DNA from: JBBSEX01 sp038239345
Lineage (GTDB): Bacteria > Acidobacteriota > Terriglobia > Bryobacterales > Bryobacteraceae
Reading direction: 5' to 3'
Length of the DNA stretch: 64,000 nt
Assembly: GCA_038239345.1 (NCBI GenBank)
Contig: JBBSEX010000007.1
Location: 124,001-188,000, forward strand
This document shows, one piece after another, positions 43,254-52,899 of this stretch (within the stretch, counting starts at the first letter, position 1; each line of letters starts with the position of its first letter). The notes beneath the pieces were generated by a model, which saw only the letters and a program-made list of their open reading frames with translations, was not told the origin of the DNA and made no database searches. A program made the position numbers and the translations under genes.

Positions 43254-44798
43254 TCATTGGCGCAGAAAGAAATCAGCCGAACGCAAAGCGAGGGCGATGA
43301 TGGTGAGCGCGGGATTTGCCGGCAAGGCGCTGGGGAATGTCGAATTGTCCGATATCCATAGGTTAGGAATATCGAAGCTGCGCCCCCAAGGGTCAACCAC
43401 CGCGCGATCCGAATCCGTACCCATACGGCAGGTTCCAATGGTGTGCGCGGTGCGCTCCGCGGTCCAAAGATCGGAGCCTCCAGCCGCGGCCAGAATCGCT
43501 CGCATCAGGTTGTCGGCGTGATTCCGCATCTTGCGTTCGTTCTCGCCAAAAGACAGATGGACGATAGGTTTCGGAAAGCCCCGGGCGTCGAGTTCGGTGG
43601 ACAATTCCAGAAAGTTGCCGCTGCTGGGCAAGCAATCGCCGTTAATGCCGATGCCAGCGACGTGGTTGAATTTGTGAATGTAATCCACCAGCCGAGTGCC
43701 CCAAAATCCCCGAGACCGCGCCACTTGCACGGCCCAGGTGACTGGAACGATACCGAGACTCTGTGTTAAATAGCCTCCGGCAAAATCGGCGCCCGCGGGC
43801 CGAATCGTATCTTCACTGATAAGCGACGCGGGGAATCCTTTATAGGGGCGGACGTCTTCGGCAAACGTGCCCCAGACCTGGGTGGCGACATGCGCCAGAA
43901 AATTCTTTCCTACCTGGCCGCTGGAGTTGGCGAGGCGGCCGTGCAACAACAAACGAGGTGTCTCGATCGCGCCGGCGCAAAGAAATACTGCCCGGCAGGG
44001 TTGACGGAAGTCCTCCCCTTGATGCCGGTAGACGACGCCCGTGATGCGTCCCTGGGTATCCAAGGTGAAATCGTGGACAAAGCATTCCGACCGAATTTCC
44101 GCTCCTGCTTGCACCGCAAGAGGCAGATAGGTAACGTCCATGCTCGACTTCGATGAATTCAAACAACCCTGGTGACAGAATCCGCAATGGATGCAGGCTG
44201 GACGTTCGTCGTAGCCGGGCTGCGCGTACGGTTGGGAAAGGGTTAACAGGGGCGCTACGGCGGTGCGAACGCCGAGCTCGCGGCAACCGCGCTCCATCAA
44301 TTGCGCCGGACCGTTCAAACGTAGCGGAGGCAGCGGGTACTTACGGCCGGGGTCCCACGGATAAAACTCGGGTCCTGAAACGCCGAGGAATTTTTCCGCT
44401 TCCTCCAGGTACGGCAAGAGCTCATCGAACTTCACTGGCCAGTCTTCGCTTACACCGAATTCCGTGCGCAGCAAAAGGTCGCGGGGGTCGGGACGCGGGG
44501 CGAATGCACCGTAATGGAGAGTGGATCCGCCCACGCCACAGCCGCTATTGTTTTTCCCGAACGCAGTTGGATCGGTGCCGGCGCTGAGGCGTTCATCCAG
44601 CCAATACAGCGGACTCTGGGCGACTTCATCCTGCGCGTATTCCGTGGCCGGCGACCACCAGCGGCCTGCTTCCAAAGCGACTACCGAACGGCCAGCCTGA
44701 GCCACACGAGCCAACGCCGGTGCGCCGCCCGCGCCGGTTCCGATTACGACGACGTCGACAGTTTCCGAAGTGGGATGCCGGCGCATTTCGTTTCTCAT
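43254..44798 (-). CDS. GMC-family FAD oxidoreductase (gluconate 2-dehydrogenase flavoprotein-like)
   Basis: About 514 residues. FAD motif VVVIGTGAGGAPALARVAQAGRS with VVALEAG, then GCGVGGSTLHYGAF; the C-terminal HTIGTCRMGTDSDRAVVDPWGR and NPALTIIALALRSADFF complete the GMC pattern. Residues CIHCGFCHQGC are the iron-sulfur-like cysteine cluster found in gluconate 2-dehydrogenase-type flavoproteins. It probably oxidises a sugar or sugar acid and passes electrons on. The ATG at 44798 overlaps the stop of the upstream small subunit, so the two are coupled; a further 17 residues upstream would be required for the longer reading. No cytochrome subunit is present. Confidence 0.92.
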   Translation of the reverse strand: MRNEMRRHPTSETVDVVVIGTGAGGAPALARVAQAGRSVVALEAGRWWSPATEYAQDEVAQSPLYWLDERLSAGTDPTAFGKNNSGCGVGGSTLHYGAFAPRPDPRDLLLRTEFGVSEDWPVKFDELLPYLEEAEKFLGVSGPEFYPWDPGRKYPLPPLRLNGPAQLMERGCRELGVRTAVAPLLTLSQPYAQPGYDERPACIHCGFCHQGCLNSSKSSMDVTYLPLAVQAGAEIRSECFVHDFTLDTQGRITGVVYRHQGEDFRQPCRAVFLCAGAIETPRLLLHGRLANSSGQVGKNFLAHVATQVWGTFAEDVRPYKGFPASLISEDTIRPAGADFAGGYLTQSLGIVPVTWAVQVARSRGFWGTRLVDYIHKFNHVAGIGINGDCLPSSGNFLELSTELDARGFPKPIVHLSFGENERKMRNHADNLMRAILAAAGGSDLWTAERTAHTIGTCRMGTDSDRAVVDPWGRSFDIPNLWISDNSTFPSALPANPALTIIALALRSADFFLRQ

Positions 44799-45358
44799 CG
44801 CTCCTTCGGCTCCCAAAGTTGCGCAGAGTTCAATCCGATGGCTGGCCATTCCGGCAAAAATGCGATTCCGCTAAAGGCCATCGACGCCAGAGTGTTGGGG
44901 TGCGAGACGTATATCTCAGCGGCGCCGGCAAGAAGATCTTCAAACCAGCGGCGAGCATCGAGTTCCGGCCACGTCAATTCGCCTTTCTGCACCTGCCCAA
45001 GCAGCGTATCCTGGCCCGCGAAATCCAGCGACGCGAAGGCCGCACCATGCCGCGTTTGAGCGGCGGATTCCAGCAACTGAAGTCCTAACACCAGGGCAAC
45101 TCCGTCGGGTGGCATGTTGGCGTAACGCCACCCATCACCGGCATTCTTTTGGGAATCCATTAGCGCCGCGATATCGATGAAATTGTCTGATTCGTTCCTC
45201 GGTATCAATCGCTGGAGCACAGCTTGCAAGACGACGAAATTCTCGTTCGCAATCGACTGCGGCGCGGGCTCAGTGTTGTTTTCCCGCTGCAGTAACACTT
45301 CCCGCGTTCGCTTCGCGACGCGATCCGATTGAATGAGCGCCAGATACGATTGATCCAT
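44795..45358 (-). CDS. Gluconate 2-dehydrogenase subunit 3 family protein
   Basis: 187 residues of the small-subunit family that partners GMC flavoproteins. The diagnostic block is FVVLQAVLQRLIPRNESDNFIDIAALMDSQ, with LVLGLQLLESAAQT and FAGQDTLLGQVQKGEL following. Usual members carry a Tat signal that drags the flavoprotein across the membrane; here no RR motif or signal is seen at the N-terminus (MDQSYLALIQSDRVAKRT), so the pair may stay cytoplasmic. Its stop overlaps the flavoprotein start (ATGA). The upstream membrane protein ends 33 bases before. Confidence 0.87.
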   Translation of the reverse strand: MDQSYLALIQSDRVAKRTREVLLQRENNTEPAPQSIANENFVVLQAVLQRLIPRNESDNFIDIAALMDSQKNAGDGWRYANMPPDGVALVLGLQLLESAAQTRHGAAFASLDFAGQDTLLGQVQKGELTWPELDARRWFEDLLAGAAEIYVSHPNTLASMAFSGIAFLPEWPAIGLNSAQLWEPKER

Positions 45359-45391
45359 TTATCGAACTCCTTTCACGGAATACCGGGCGGC

Positions 45392-46078
45392 TTACAGTTG
45401 TTGTCTGACGCCAGCTTCCTTCGACACACGCTGCAGTTGATTCTGTAAATCGCCTTCCATTGCGGCCTTCGCTCGACCTCGCCGAAACGTCATGGGAAGT
45501 GGCCGTTGCAGCACATCTTCCATTAAGAAGCCCAAGCCGCCATAGATTGAGAAAGCTGTCAACAGTAATCCCAGGATCGGTGTTGCGATGACGACAAATC
45601 CACCTATTCCGAAGTGCACCAGCGCGCCGCCAATGGAGCGCAATACAGCGATGGTGAGCAGAACGCCAAGCAGCGGTTTTCCGGCGAATGAAACAATCGC
45701 CAGGATCAGGATGAAAATCGACAGCGACAATAGAAAGACAGCCATGGCGGGGCTGGCGGCATCTGGATCCGGCAAAAGCAAACGAATGCCCTGCACTACC
45801 CAGGCGGCCGCGAAAACTCCCATGGCGGTGGCCCCTCCAGCGTCGCGGGACAAGAATCCGAAGATGCAAGGGATCAACTCGAGCGGTGCGACGAAGGACA
45901 GCAGCATCACCGCAACTTCATGCGTGCCCGAAGTCGGAATCCAGTGCAATGCTAGAGCGGCAAGCAACGCATTCCCTACACCAAAAGCGAAGAATCCGAG
46001 GGGCATAGCGCTGGCGTAAGGCCGGACCACCACTCGAACGACTGCTGTCGATTCTTCGCTTGCGTTCATATTGTCCAT
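45392..46078 (-). CDS. Six-span membrane protein resembling the acetate-uptake (GPR1/FUN34/YaaH) family
   Basis: About 228 residues with six hydrophobic spans. The first span region PYASAMPLGFFAFGVGNALLAA resembles the NPAPLGLFGF-type opening of acetate/succinate transporters, and FVAPLELIPCIFGFLSRDAGGATAMGVFAAAWVVQG matches the second-third span block of that family. The resemblance is partial, so acetate transport is a suggestion. The ATG at 46078 is preceded by AAGAGAA; starts further upstream overlap the DUF1440 gene. The C-terminal tail is basic and helical. Confidence 0.75.
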   Translation of the reverse strand: MDNMNASEESTAVVRVVVRPYASAMPLGFFAFGVGNALLAALALHWIPTSGTHEVAVMLLSFVAPLELIPCIFGFLSRDAGGATAMGVFAAAWVVQGIRLLLPDPDAASPAMAVFLLSLSIFILILAIVSFAGKPLLGVLLTIAVLRSIGGALVHFGIGGFVVIATPILGLLLTAFSIYGGLGFLMEDVLQRPLPMTFRRGRAKAAMEGDLQNQLQRVSKEAGVRQQL

Positions 46079-46101
46079 ATTTCTCTTACGATCGCGGCAT
46101 T

Positions 46102-46584
46102 TCACACGGAAACGGGATGCCATTTGCGCATCAGCCAACGTCTTACCAGTTCGACGGAGAAACCATACAATGCGTGGGTGGCGAGTTCACTTGCATGCTC
46201 ACGCAATGGCTGCCGGGCGGGCGAATCGTCCAAGCCAAGCAGCGGCAGGAGGGATTCGTGGGTGGTCAATAGCACTACGATTCCGAAGCCAACGCCATAT
46301 CCGATAGTCACTATCGGCGCTACCTCGGCGGCGGCACCGTAGATGGCTCCGATCATAGCGCCCGAAGTCCAGTGGAAGGCTTGGGTGGCGATAGTTTTTT
46401 GGCTATCGTTTAGGGCGTGGCCCGCCAATTTCTCGGCTAACACTGCCGGTGGCGGCGCCTGGCCCAGGGTGCGTGGAGGATAGATGGCCTCCCCGATAAG
46501 TTTCGCGCCCGATCCGGCAAGCCCGCCGATGAAGCCGGCCAGCAGGCCAGCGCCGATGAAGACGTTCGTCTTTGTAACACTCAT
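46102..46584 (-). CDS. DUF1440 (YagU-like) inner-membrane protein
   Basis: 160 residues with three or four spans and the DUF1440 pattern: FIGAGLLAGFIGGLAGSGAKL, GEAIYPPRTLGQAPPP near residue 33, IATQAFHWTSGAMIGAIYG, and ELATHALYGFSVELVRRWL at the end. YagU in E. coli contributes to acid tolerance; function in this organism is unknown. AGGAG lies about 8 bases before the ATG. It is 48 bases after the glucosidase gene and probably in its transcript. Confidence 0.85.
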   Translation of the reverse strand: MSVTKTNVFIGAGLLAGFIGGLAGSGAKLIGEAIYPPRTLGQAPPPAVLAEKLAGHALNDSQKTIATQAFHWTSGAMIGAIYGAAAEVAPIVTIGYGVGFGIVVLLTTHESLLPLLGLDDSPARQPLREHASELATHALYGFSVELVRRWLMRKWHPVSV

Positions 46585-46632
46585 GGACAGCTCCTTGTTT
46601 CGGGTCCGATCGTTGCTAATTGGCCGGTCTAC

Positions 46633-48849
46633 CTAAAACGGGAAAGCATCGCCTACCAGTGCTCCTAAGCGATCCCAAATACCCGCCGTCAACGAACCAG
46701 CCGGGGCCTGGTGTACGATATGCATACTTCCGCTCTTGCTAAGAACTTCCATCTTCGACTTTCCTTCGTCATCGCGCCTGAAGCGCAGATCGGCGCTCCC
46801 ATTTCCCAGACGCAGATTCCGCAACGTGACATCCGGAAGCCACTCGGGCAGCTTAGGATCGACCGCCAGTACATTGATGGTCGCTAAAGGTTGCAAACCC
46901 AGCATCGATTGCAAGAGCAACGGAAACGAACTCTGATTCCACGCCTGGGGCACGTTGGCTCTGGGAAAGGCGCCCGGATGGGCATAGTCTTCGCGTCGAT
47001 AGCCGCCGACGCATTCGGGAATTTGTGAGCCCTTCCAAAGTAATGCAAGGTCGTATAGCGCTCGCGTCAATTGCAGCGCTTCGGCGTCGAATCCATAGCG
47101 GCGCAAGCCGAACACGATGGTTGCGTTCTCAACCGGCCACACAGTTCCAAGATGATAGCTAAGCGGATTGAACGCCGGATTTTTATCAGAAAGCGTGCGT
47201 ATGCCCCAACCGCTAAACATGTCAGGCTGAAACAAACGCCGCACCAATCGGGGCAAACGATCATCATCCAGGATCCCGGTCGCAAAGCACCCCGCGTTTG
47301 ATGCGACTGTTCTAATTTGCTTCTTGTCTTTGTCTAGGCCGATCGCGATACAGTCTTCTTCCTCGATCCAGAAGTCGCGATTGAATCGTTTCTTTAATTC
47401 CGTCGCGGCTCGCCAATGCGCCAATCCATCGGCCGATTGTTTCATCACAACCGACAACGCGGCCATGATTCGCAGCGCCATGTAGAGATACGATTGCACT
47501 TCACAGGCAGCGATTGGCGCCAAGACCTGCGATCCGTCTTCGCGGACGATGGCGTTGGAACTATCTTTCCATCCTTGATGCTTTGGCCCCTGTTCGTTGA
47601 GGGTGAGGTACTCCAGATAGCCGTCGCCATCCTTGTCGGCATAATCGCGAGCCCAATCCAGAACACCGCGGGCAGCGTCCCAATGATTCTCCAAAAAATG
47701 CGTATCACCGTTCCAGCTGTAAGCGTGTCCCATCGCGAAGATGAAATCGAAAGGACTGGCGTAATCTGCGTAGTAGCGCTGATGCGGTATTTTTTTCAAC
47801 CTCGCTAAAGGGCCGGTTCGCGCTTGATAGATGATTCTGCCTGGTTCTTCATCCAGCGAATCGTCGACCTTCGTCCCCTGCATTCTCGCCAGACGGCGCA
47901 ATGAGGAATCGGCCATACGGCCATGATCGAAGGCCACCACGTGATAGGAAATCGTTCCGGCGTCGCGGCCAAACAGGATGGGATATAACGGAACCGCGGC
48001 AGCGGGCGTTAACCACTCGTTTTCGTTTCCTTCCAAAAGGGCGAAGGATCCAACGCTTTGCATAGCTTGGTTGACGATAGTTACAAAAGGCGCTTCGCCC
48101 GGAGCGCTGACGGTAGTAAGATTGCCTAGCCACTCTTCCAGAAGCGCCTCGCGAAGCTTGGCCTTTTCGTCATCCAGCGGATCTTCGCAATCGATAGCGG
48201 AGACGTTCATTCGCAATTCCAAGCTTGCGGAGCGCTTCAATTGCAAGTGGGCAGCCAGGCGGCCCTCCTGAAACTTCCAATCACCTGGCCCGGCGATCGT
48301 GACTAGAGTCTCCAATGGGAGATCGGGATGGCCATAGCGAAATCGAACGCCATTGTGTTCGGGAATACTCTCGACTGGAGCGTCCTGCTGCCGATCGCCA
48401 CCTTCGGCTTCGTTCAAATCCGCAAAGTCGGCTGACAATTCCCAAGCCAAATCAAATTCGACGTCGGCCCAATGGCTGGTGATTGTGACAAGCGCTTCCA
48501 GCGACGAGGGCCGCACGCGATATCGCAGGCGAAGATCGAGATTGCGAAATGGCACTCCTTCTTTTTCGCCTTCACCGCTTGCGCCTTCGGGATACAGATG
48601 GCTCAGCTCAATCGTGTGGAAGTCCACCTCGGCGATGCCGCACAGGGTTGGATCTTCCCCGTTGATGAGAAAGCGAAGATGCCGCAGGTATCGCGTCTCA
48701 CGGAAGAAATAACCAGTTTGAACTTGGGCGCCAGCCCGCCCGCAAGCATCGGTAACCAGCATCGACGGGCCACGCCAGGCGTAACAACTGGTAGGTCGAT
48801 TACGCGCTGTAATATAAGATCCAGGACGTTCAGGCGGCAGACGGTTCAC
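46633..48849 (-). CDS. Glycogen-debranching-type amylo-alpha-1,6-glucosidase
   Basis: 738 residues. N-terminal beta-sandwich typical of the glycogen-debranching N-terminal domain (GYFFRETRYLRHLRFLING, FHTIELSHLYPE), then an (alpha/alpha)6 barrel with GRDAGTISYHVVAFDHGRM, FAMGHAYSWNGDTHFLE, DKDGDGYLEYLT and YHLGTVWPVENATIVFGLRRYG. No signal peptide, so it acts in the cytoplasm on stored glucan or imported oligosaccharide, or on alpha-glucosides more broadly. GTG start; a Shine-Dalgarno is not clear. Head of the minus-strand run that continues through DUF1440, the transporter-like protein and the sugar dehydrogenase. Confidence 0.87.
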   Translation of the reverse strand: MNRLPPERPGSYITARNRPTSCYAWRGPSMLVTDACGRAGAQVQTGYFFRETRYLRHLRFLINGEDPTLCGIAEVDFHTIELSHLYPEGASGEGEKEGVPFRNLDLRLRYRVRPSSLEALVTITSHWADVEFDLAWELSADFADLNEAEGGDRQQDAPVESIPEHNGVRFRYGHPDLPLETLVTIAGPGDWKFQEGRLAAHLQLKRSASLELRMNVSAIDCEDPLDDEKAKLREALLEEWLGNLTTVSAPGEAPFVTIVNQAMQSVGSFALLEGNENEWLTPAAAVPLYPILFGRDAGTISYHVVAFDHGRMADSSLRRLARMQGTKVDDSLDEEPGRIIYQARTGPLARLKKIPHQRYYADYASPFDFIFAMGHAYSWNGDTHFLENHWDAARGVLDWARDYADKDGDGYLEYLTLNEQGPKHQGWKDSSNAIVREDGSQVLAPIAACEVQSYLYMALRIMAALSVVMKQSADGLAHWRAATELKKRFNRDFWIEEEDCIAIGLDKDKKQIRTVASNAGCFATGILDDDRLPRLVRRLFQPDMFSGWGIRTLSDKNPAFNPLSYHLGTVWPVENATIVFGLRRYGFDAEALQLTRALYDLALLWKGSQIPECVGGYRREDYAHPGAFPRANVPQAWNQSSFPLLLQSMLGLQPLATINVLAVDPKLPEWLPDVTLRNLRLGNGSADLRFRRDDEGKSKMEVLSKSGSMHIVHQAPAGSLTAGIWDRLGALVGDAFPF

Positions 48850-49024
48850 CTGTTTTCGGCGTCGGTGCTTGGCGATTTCGTAAGCGATTTTGGGGAATCA
48901 TCATTTAGTAGAGGCTTGATGCCCACGCACCGTACATCGCGTTCCCCGCCGTTTTATTCCGGGCAATGGAATATTTGGGAACACGATCGAAACATTCTCA
49001 TCTGATACTAGTGTTGAGGACTAA

Positions 49025-51385
49025 ATGAGCCAGACGACTCCCCTATCCACTGAAGAGCTCGACGATATCAATGCCTATTGGCGCGCAGCCAACTATCTGT
49101 CAATCGGCCAGATCTATCTGTACGACAATCCGTTATTGAAGGAGCCGCTACGGCTGGAGCATATTAAGCCGAGGCTTCTTGGGCATTGGGGAACAACGCC
49201 AGGTCTGAACTTTGTCTACGTCCATTTTAATCGCCTGATCCGTCAACACGACCTCAACGTCATTTACATCGCCGGACCTGGACATGGCGGACCGGGCATG
49301 GTGGCCAATACTTATCTGGAAGGCACCTACTCCGAGTTCTTTCCAAATATTCCGCAGACGGAACATGGGCTGAAGCTTCTGTTCAAGCAGTTTTCTTTCC
49401 CAGGCGGAATTCCAAGCCACGCCGCGCCCGAGACGCCGGGATCGATTCACGAGGGCGGTGAACTCGGCTATGCTCTGGTGCACGCCTATGGAGCGGCCTT
49501 CGATAATCCAGATCTGCTGGTGTGCTGTGTCATCGGGGACGGCGAGGCGGAGACTGGTCCGCTGGCTACGAGTTGGCATTCCAACAAATTCCTAAATCCA
49601 GCACGCGACGGAGCCGTGCTGCCGATTCTGCATTTGAACGGTTATAAAATCGCCGGACCCACCGTTCTGGCGCGCATCCCCAAAGAAGAGTTGACCAGCC
49701 TGCTAACCGGGTACGGGTATGAGCCGTTGTTTGTCGAAGGGGACGATCCGGCTATCATGCATCAGCTGATGGCAAGCGCGCTGGACATGGCGCTAGCCAA
49801 AATTCAAGCGATTCAAAAAGACGCCAGGGAGCACGGATTCCGTGAGCGCGCCCGCTGGCCGATGATCGTTCTGCGTTCGCCCAAAGGTTGGACCGGGCCG
49901 AAATTTGTCGATGGTAAACAGGTGGAAGGCACGTTCCGCGCGCACCAGGTTCCGCTTGACGGTCTGGCTACCAATCCCGAACATGTGCGGTTGCTGGAAG
50001 AGTGGATGCGCAGTTATAAGCCCGAGGAACTGTTCGATGAGTCGGGCAAATTGCAGCCCCGCTTAGCCGATCTGGCGCCGAAGGGTCTCCGCCGCATGGG
50101 AGCGAACCCGAACGCCAACGGCGGACTGCTGCTTAAGGATCTGGTAATGCCGGATTTCCGCGAATACGCCGTCGGCGTGACTAAGCCTGGAACCACGATG
50201 GGCGAAGCAACTCGCGTCATGGGAGAAATGCTGCGCGACGTTATCAAGGCGAATCAAACGAACTTCCGTTTGATGGGTCCGGACGAAACAGCGTCCAATC
50301 GTCTGACCGCGGTGTTTGAGGTTACCGATCGCGAGACCACTGCCGAAGTTTACGCCAATGACGATCATGAAGGTCCCGATGGCCGGGTAATGGAAGTACT
50401 CAGCGAACATATGTGTCAAGGCTGGCTGGAAGGATACTTGCTAACAGGCCGGCACGGATTTTTCTCTTGCTATGAGGCTTTCATCCACATCATAGATTCG
50501 ATGTTCAATCAACACGCCAAGTGGTTGAAGACTTCCAAGGCGATTCCCTGGCGACGTCCCGTCGCTTCACTGAATTACTTGCTCACATCGCATGTCTGGC
50601 GGCAGGATCATAACGGCTTTAGCCATCAGGACCCGGGTTTTATCGACCATGTGATGAACAAGAAGGCCGACGTCGTGCGTGTGTATCTGCCGCCAGACGC
50701 GAACACTTTACTATCGGTGACCGATCATTGCCTGCGCAGCCGCCAGTACGTCAACGTCATCGTGGCCGGGAAACAGCCCGCGCTGCAATACCTGGATATG
50801 GATGCGGCGGTTCTCCACTGCACCACGGGAATCGGAATCTGGGAATGGGCCAGCAACGATGAAGGCGTGGAGCCCGATGTTGTTATGGGGTGTGCCGGGG
50901 ATGTGCCGACGCTGGAGACTCTGGCAGCCGTGGATCTTCTCCGCCAGCATTTTCCCGATCTGAAAATTCGCGTAATCAACGTCGTCGATCTGATGACGCT
51001 GCAGCCTTCGTCGGAGCATCCACACGGGCTCTCCGATTGGGATTATGACGCGCTCTTCACAACCGACCGCCCTTGCGTTTTCGCCTATCATGGCTATCCT
51101 TGGCTGATCCATCGCCTGACTTATAAGCGGAACAATCATGACAACCTGCACGTTCGGGGATTCAAGGAAGAAGGAACCACCACCACGCCGTTCGACATGA
51201 CAGTGTTGAACGATCTGGATCGATTCCACCTTGCGGGCGATGTAGTAGACCGGGTTCCTCGTCTGCGAAACATGGCCGCGCGCTTCAAGCAGTTCACGCA
51301 TAACAAACTGATCGAACACAAGCGCTACGTCCGGCAATGCGGCGAGGACATGCCGGAGATTCGTAACTGGAAGTGGCCTCACTAA
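49025..51385 (+). CDS. Phosphoketolase (Xfp type)
   Basis: 786-residue thiamine-diphosphate enzyme splitting xylulose 5-phosphate and/or fructose 6-phosphate to acetyl phosphate. Characteristic blocks: YWRAANYLSIGQIYL, IAGPGHGGPGMVANTYLEG, FPGGIPSHAAPETPGSIHEGGELGY and the diphosphate-binding VIGDGEAETGPLATSW ending LHLNGYKI; the C-terminal DRETTAEVYAND and GRHGFFSCYEAF are typical. GAGGA 5 bases before the ATG. The stop TAA shares a base with the acetate kinase start (TAATG), so both enzymes are made together. Choice between the two sugar phosphates is not readable by eye. Confidence 0.95.
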   Translation: MSQTTPLSTEELDDINAYWRAANYLSIGQIYLYDNPLLKEPLRLEHIKPRLLGHWGTTPGLNFVYVHFNRLIRQHDLNVIYIAGPGHGGPGMVANTYLEGTYSEFFPNIPQTEHGLKLLFKQFSFPGGIPSHAAPETPGSIHEGGELGYALVHAYGAAFDNPDLLVCCVIGDGEAETGPLATSWHSNKFLNPARDGAVLPILHLNGYKIAGPTVLARIPKEELTSLLTGYGYEPLFVEGDDPAIMHQLMASALDMALAKIQAIQKDAREHGFRERARWPMIVLRSPKGWTGPKFVDGKQVEGTFRAHQVPLDGLATNPEHVRLLEEWMRSYKPEELFDESGKLQPRLADLAPKGLRRMGANPNANGGLLLKDLVMPDFREYAVGVTKPGTTMGEATRVMGEMLRDVIKANQTNFRLMGPDETASNRLTAVFEVTDRETTAEVYANDDHEGPDGRVMEVLSEHMCQGWLEGYLLTGRHGFFSCYEAFIHIIDSMFNQHAKWLKTSKAIPWRRPVASLNYLLTSHVWRQDHNGFSHQDPGFIDHVMNKKADVVRVYLPPDANTLLSVTDHCLRSRQYVNVIVAGKQPALQYLDMDAAVLHCTTGIGIWEWASNDEGVEPDVVMGCAGDVPTLETLAAVDLLRQHFPDLKIRVINVVDLMTLQPSSEHPHGLSDWDYDALFTTDRPCVFAYHGYPWLIHRLTYKRNNHDNLHVRGFKEEGTTTTPFDMTVLNDLDRFHLAGDVVDRVPRLRNMAARFKQFTHNKLIEHKRYVRQCGEDMPEIRNWKWPH

Positions 51386-52608
51386 TGAAGATTCTGGTTC
51401 TGAACGCCGGATCCAGCAGCTTAAAAGCCGAACTGTACGAAATCGGGAGCGGGGCGCCGACTGACGACGCTCCCGAAGCGTCCTGGGAGTTGCGGGCCGA
51501 TTGGGGTAGCCATAGCGGCGAGGCCGACCTCACTATTAAAGCCGCCGGAGAAACGACTGAGCAAACAAAAAAGATAGATTCTCCGGCGGCCGTTTTCGAT
51601 GTCGCGCTGGAAGCTGTGCCCGATCGCGCTTCGCTCGATGTTGTCGGGCACCGTATCGTACACGGCGGCGCCGCCTTCCGCGAACCATCGCGCATTACAC
51701 CGGAAGCGAAAGCGGAAATCGCCAAAGTTGCGGAGTTCGCACCTGCCCATAATAAAATTGAACTCGCGGCGATTGAGGCGGTGGAGCGCATCATCGGGCC
51801 GCAAGTCCCTCAGGTAGCGGTGTTCGATACCGCATTCCACGCGACACTCGCGCCGCCCGCTTACGTTTATCCGGGGCCTTACGAGTGGCTGGCCCAGGGT
51901 ATCCGGCGTTATGGCTTTCATGGGATCAGCCATCAATACACCTCGCATCGGGCGGCTGCAATTTTAGGGAAGCCGCTTGAGTCGGTACGGATGGTTACGT
52001 GTCACTTAGGGAACGGCTGTTCACTGGCCGCGATTCGCGATGGGCACAGCGTGGACACAACGATGGGGTTCACTCCGCTGGAAGGATTGATGATGGGAAG
52101 CCGCTCGGGATCCGTCGATCCGGGCATTCTCCTCCATTTGCTGAAGCGTGGCGAGCATGCCGCCGACGATCTAGATCGCGTGCTAAATCAAGAATCCGGC
52201 TTGAAGGGAATCTCTGGAGTCTCAAGCGACATGCGGCAGATTCTAGCCGCCATCGATAACGGGAACCAGCGGGCGAAACTTGCCTTTGACATCTTCGTGC
52301 ATCGCCTGCAATCGGAAATCGGTTCTATGGTGGCGAGCCTCGGGGGATTGGATGTTCTTGTGTTCACTGGTGGAATAGGGGAAAATGCCGCCCCGGTGCG
52401 CGCTGCTGTGTGCGAAGGAATGGGCTATCTCGGCGTGCAGTTGGACAGCGCGCTGAATGCCGACAAGCTAGTTGGGGATGTTGTGATCAGTCAGGCCGAA
52501 TCGCCAACCCGGTTATTGGTAATAAAAACGCGCGAAGAGTGGCAGATCGCACTCGCCTGTCAGAGATTGATGGTGTCGTTCTCTAAGAATTCCACGCTTT
52601 CAGCATAG
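51385..52608 (+). CDS. ackA: Acetate kinase
   Basis: 407 residues; makes ATP and acetate from the acetyl phosphate released by phosphoketolase. Family motifs: MKILVLNAGSSSLK at the start, VGHRIVHGG, VFDTAFHATL, YGFHGISHQY with the catalytic region, HLGNGCSLAAI, TMGFTPLEGLMMGSRSG and FTGGIGENA near the end. Start at the ATG overlapping the phosphoketolase stop; an extension to 51373 is an artefact of the overlapping frame. The two-gene unit forms the energy-yielding end of a bifid-type shunt with no phosphotransacetylase gene between. Confidence 0.96.
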   Translation: MKILVLNAGSSSLKAELYEIGSGAPTDDAPEASWELRADWGSHSGEADLTIKAAGETTEQTKKIDSPAAVFDVALEAVPDRASLDVVGHRIVHGGAAFREPSRITPEAKAEIAKVAEFAPAHNKIELAAIEAVERIIGPQVPQVAVFDTAFHATLAPPAYVYPGPYEWLAQGIRRYGFHGISHQYTSHRAAAILGKPLESVRMVTCHLGNGCSLAAIRDGHSVDTTMGFTPLEGLMMGSRSGSVDPGILLHLLKRGEHAADDLDRVLNQESGLKGISGVSSDMRQILAAIDNGNQRAKLAFDIFVHRLQSEIGSMVASLGGLDVLVFTGGIGENAAPVRAAVCEGMGYLGVQLDSALNADKLVGDVVISQAESPTRLLVIKTREEWQIALACQRLMVSFSKNSTLSA

Positions 52609-52899
52609 CGATGTTAGGTGACCACACGCTTTCGGCTTGCTGGCGATCGCAATCGTCCTCATCGGGTTCCCACGCGGGCGAGATATCGGCTTTGGACTCC
52701 CCTTCGGGCAATGTGAGTTCTTCTGGCATGGCGGCTTCACCAGGTTGGGCGCATCTGGCATGTATCCGGTTACGCGTTTCCCGTTAAGCTTTGTAATCGA
52801 GCGATGATCTTCCGCTTTCGCGAACTCGATTTCGCTAACTAACAAAGCTTAACCATCTCTCTTGCGGGCTCTTGCGTCTGAAACTCAGGTGCAACCTGA
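52609..52899. other. Gap between acetate kinase and two-component genes, one weak small ORF
   Basis: The 291 bases contain no gene I can support firmly. On the minus strand a 48-codon frame (52583-52729) starts MPEELTLPEGESKADIS and ends MLKAWNS; it is acidic, has no Shine-Dalgarno and overlaps the acetate kinase end by 26 bases. A second minus-strand frame (52600-52845) reads through the same region. No promoter hexamers stand out for the response regulator. Confidence 0.4.

Noticed and set aside
50711..51382. 223-residue minus-strand ORF
   Set aside because: Antisense to the conserved phosphoketolase C-terminus.
52583..52729. 48-codon minus-strand ORF after acetate kinase
   Set aside because: No Shine-Dalgarno, overlap with ackA and no recognisable family; kept only as a note in the gap entry.
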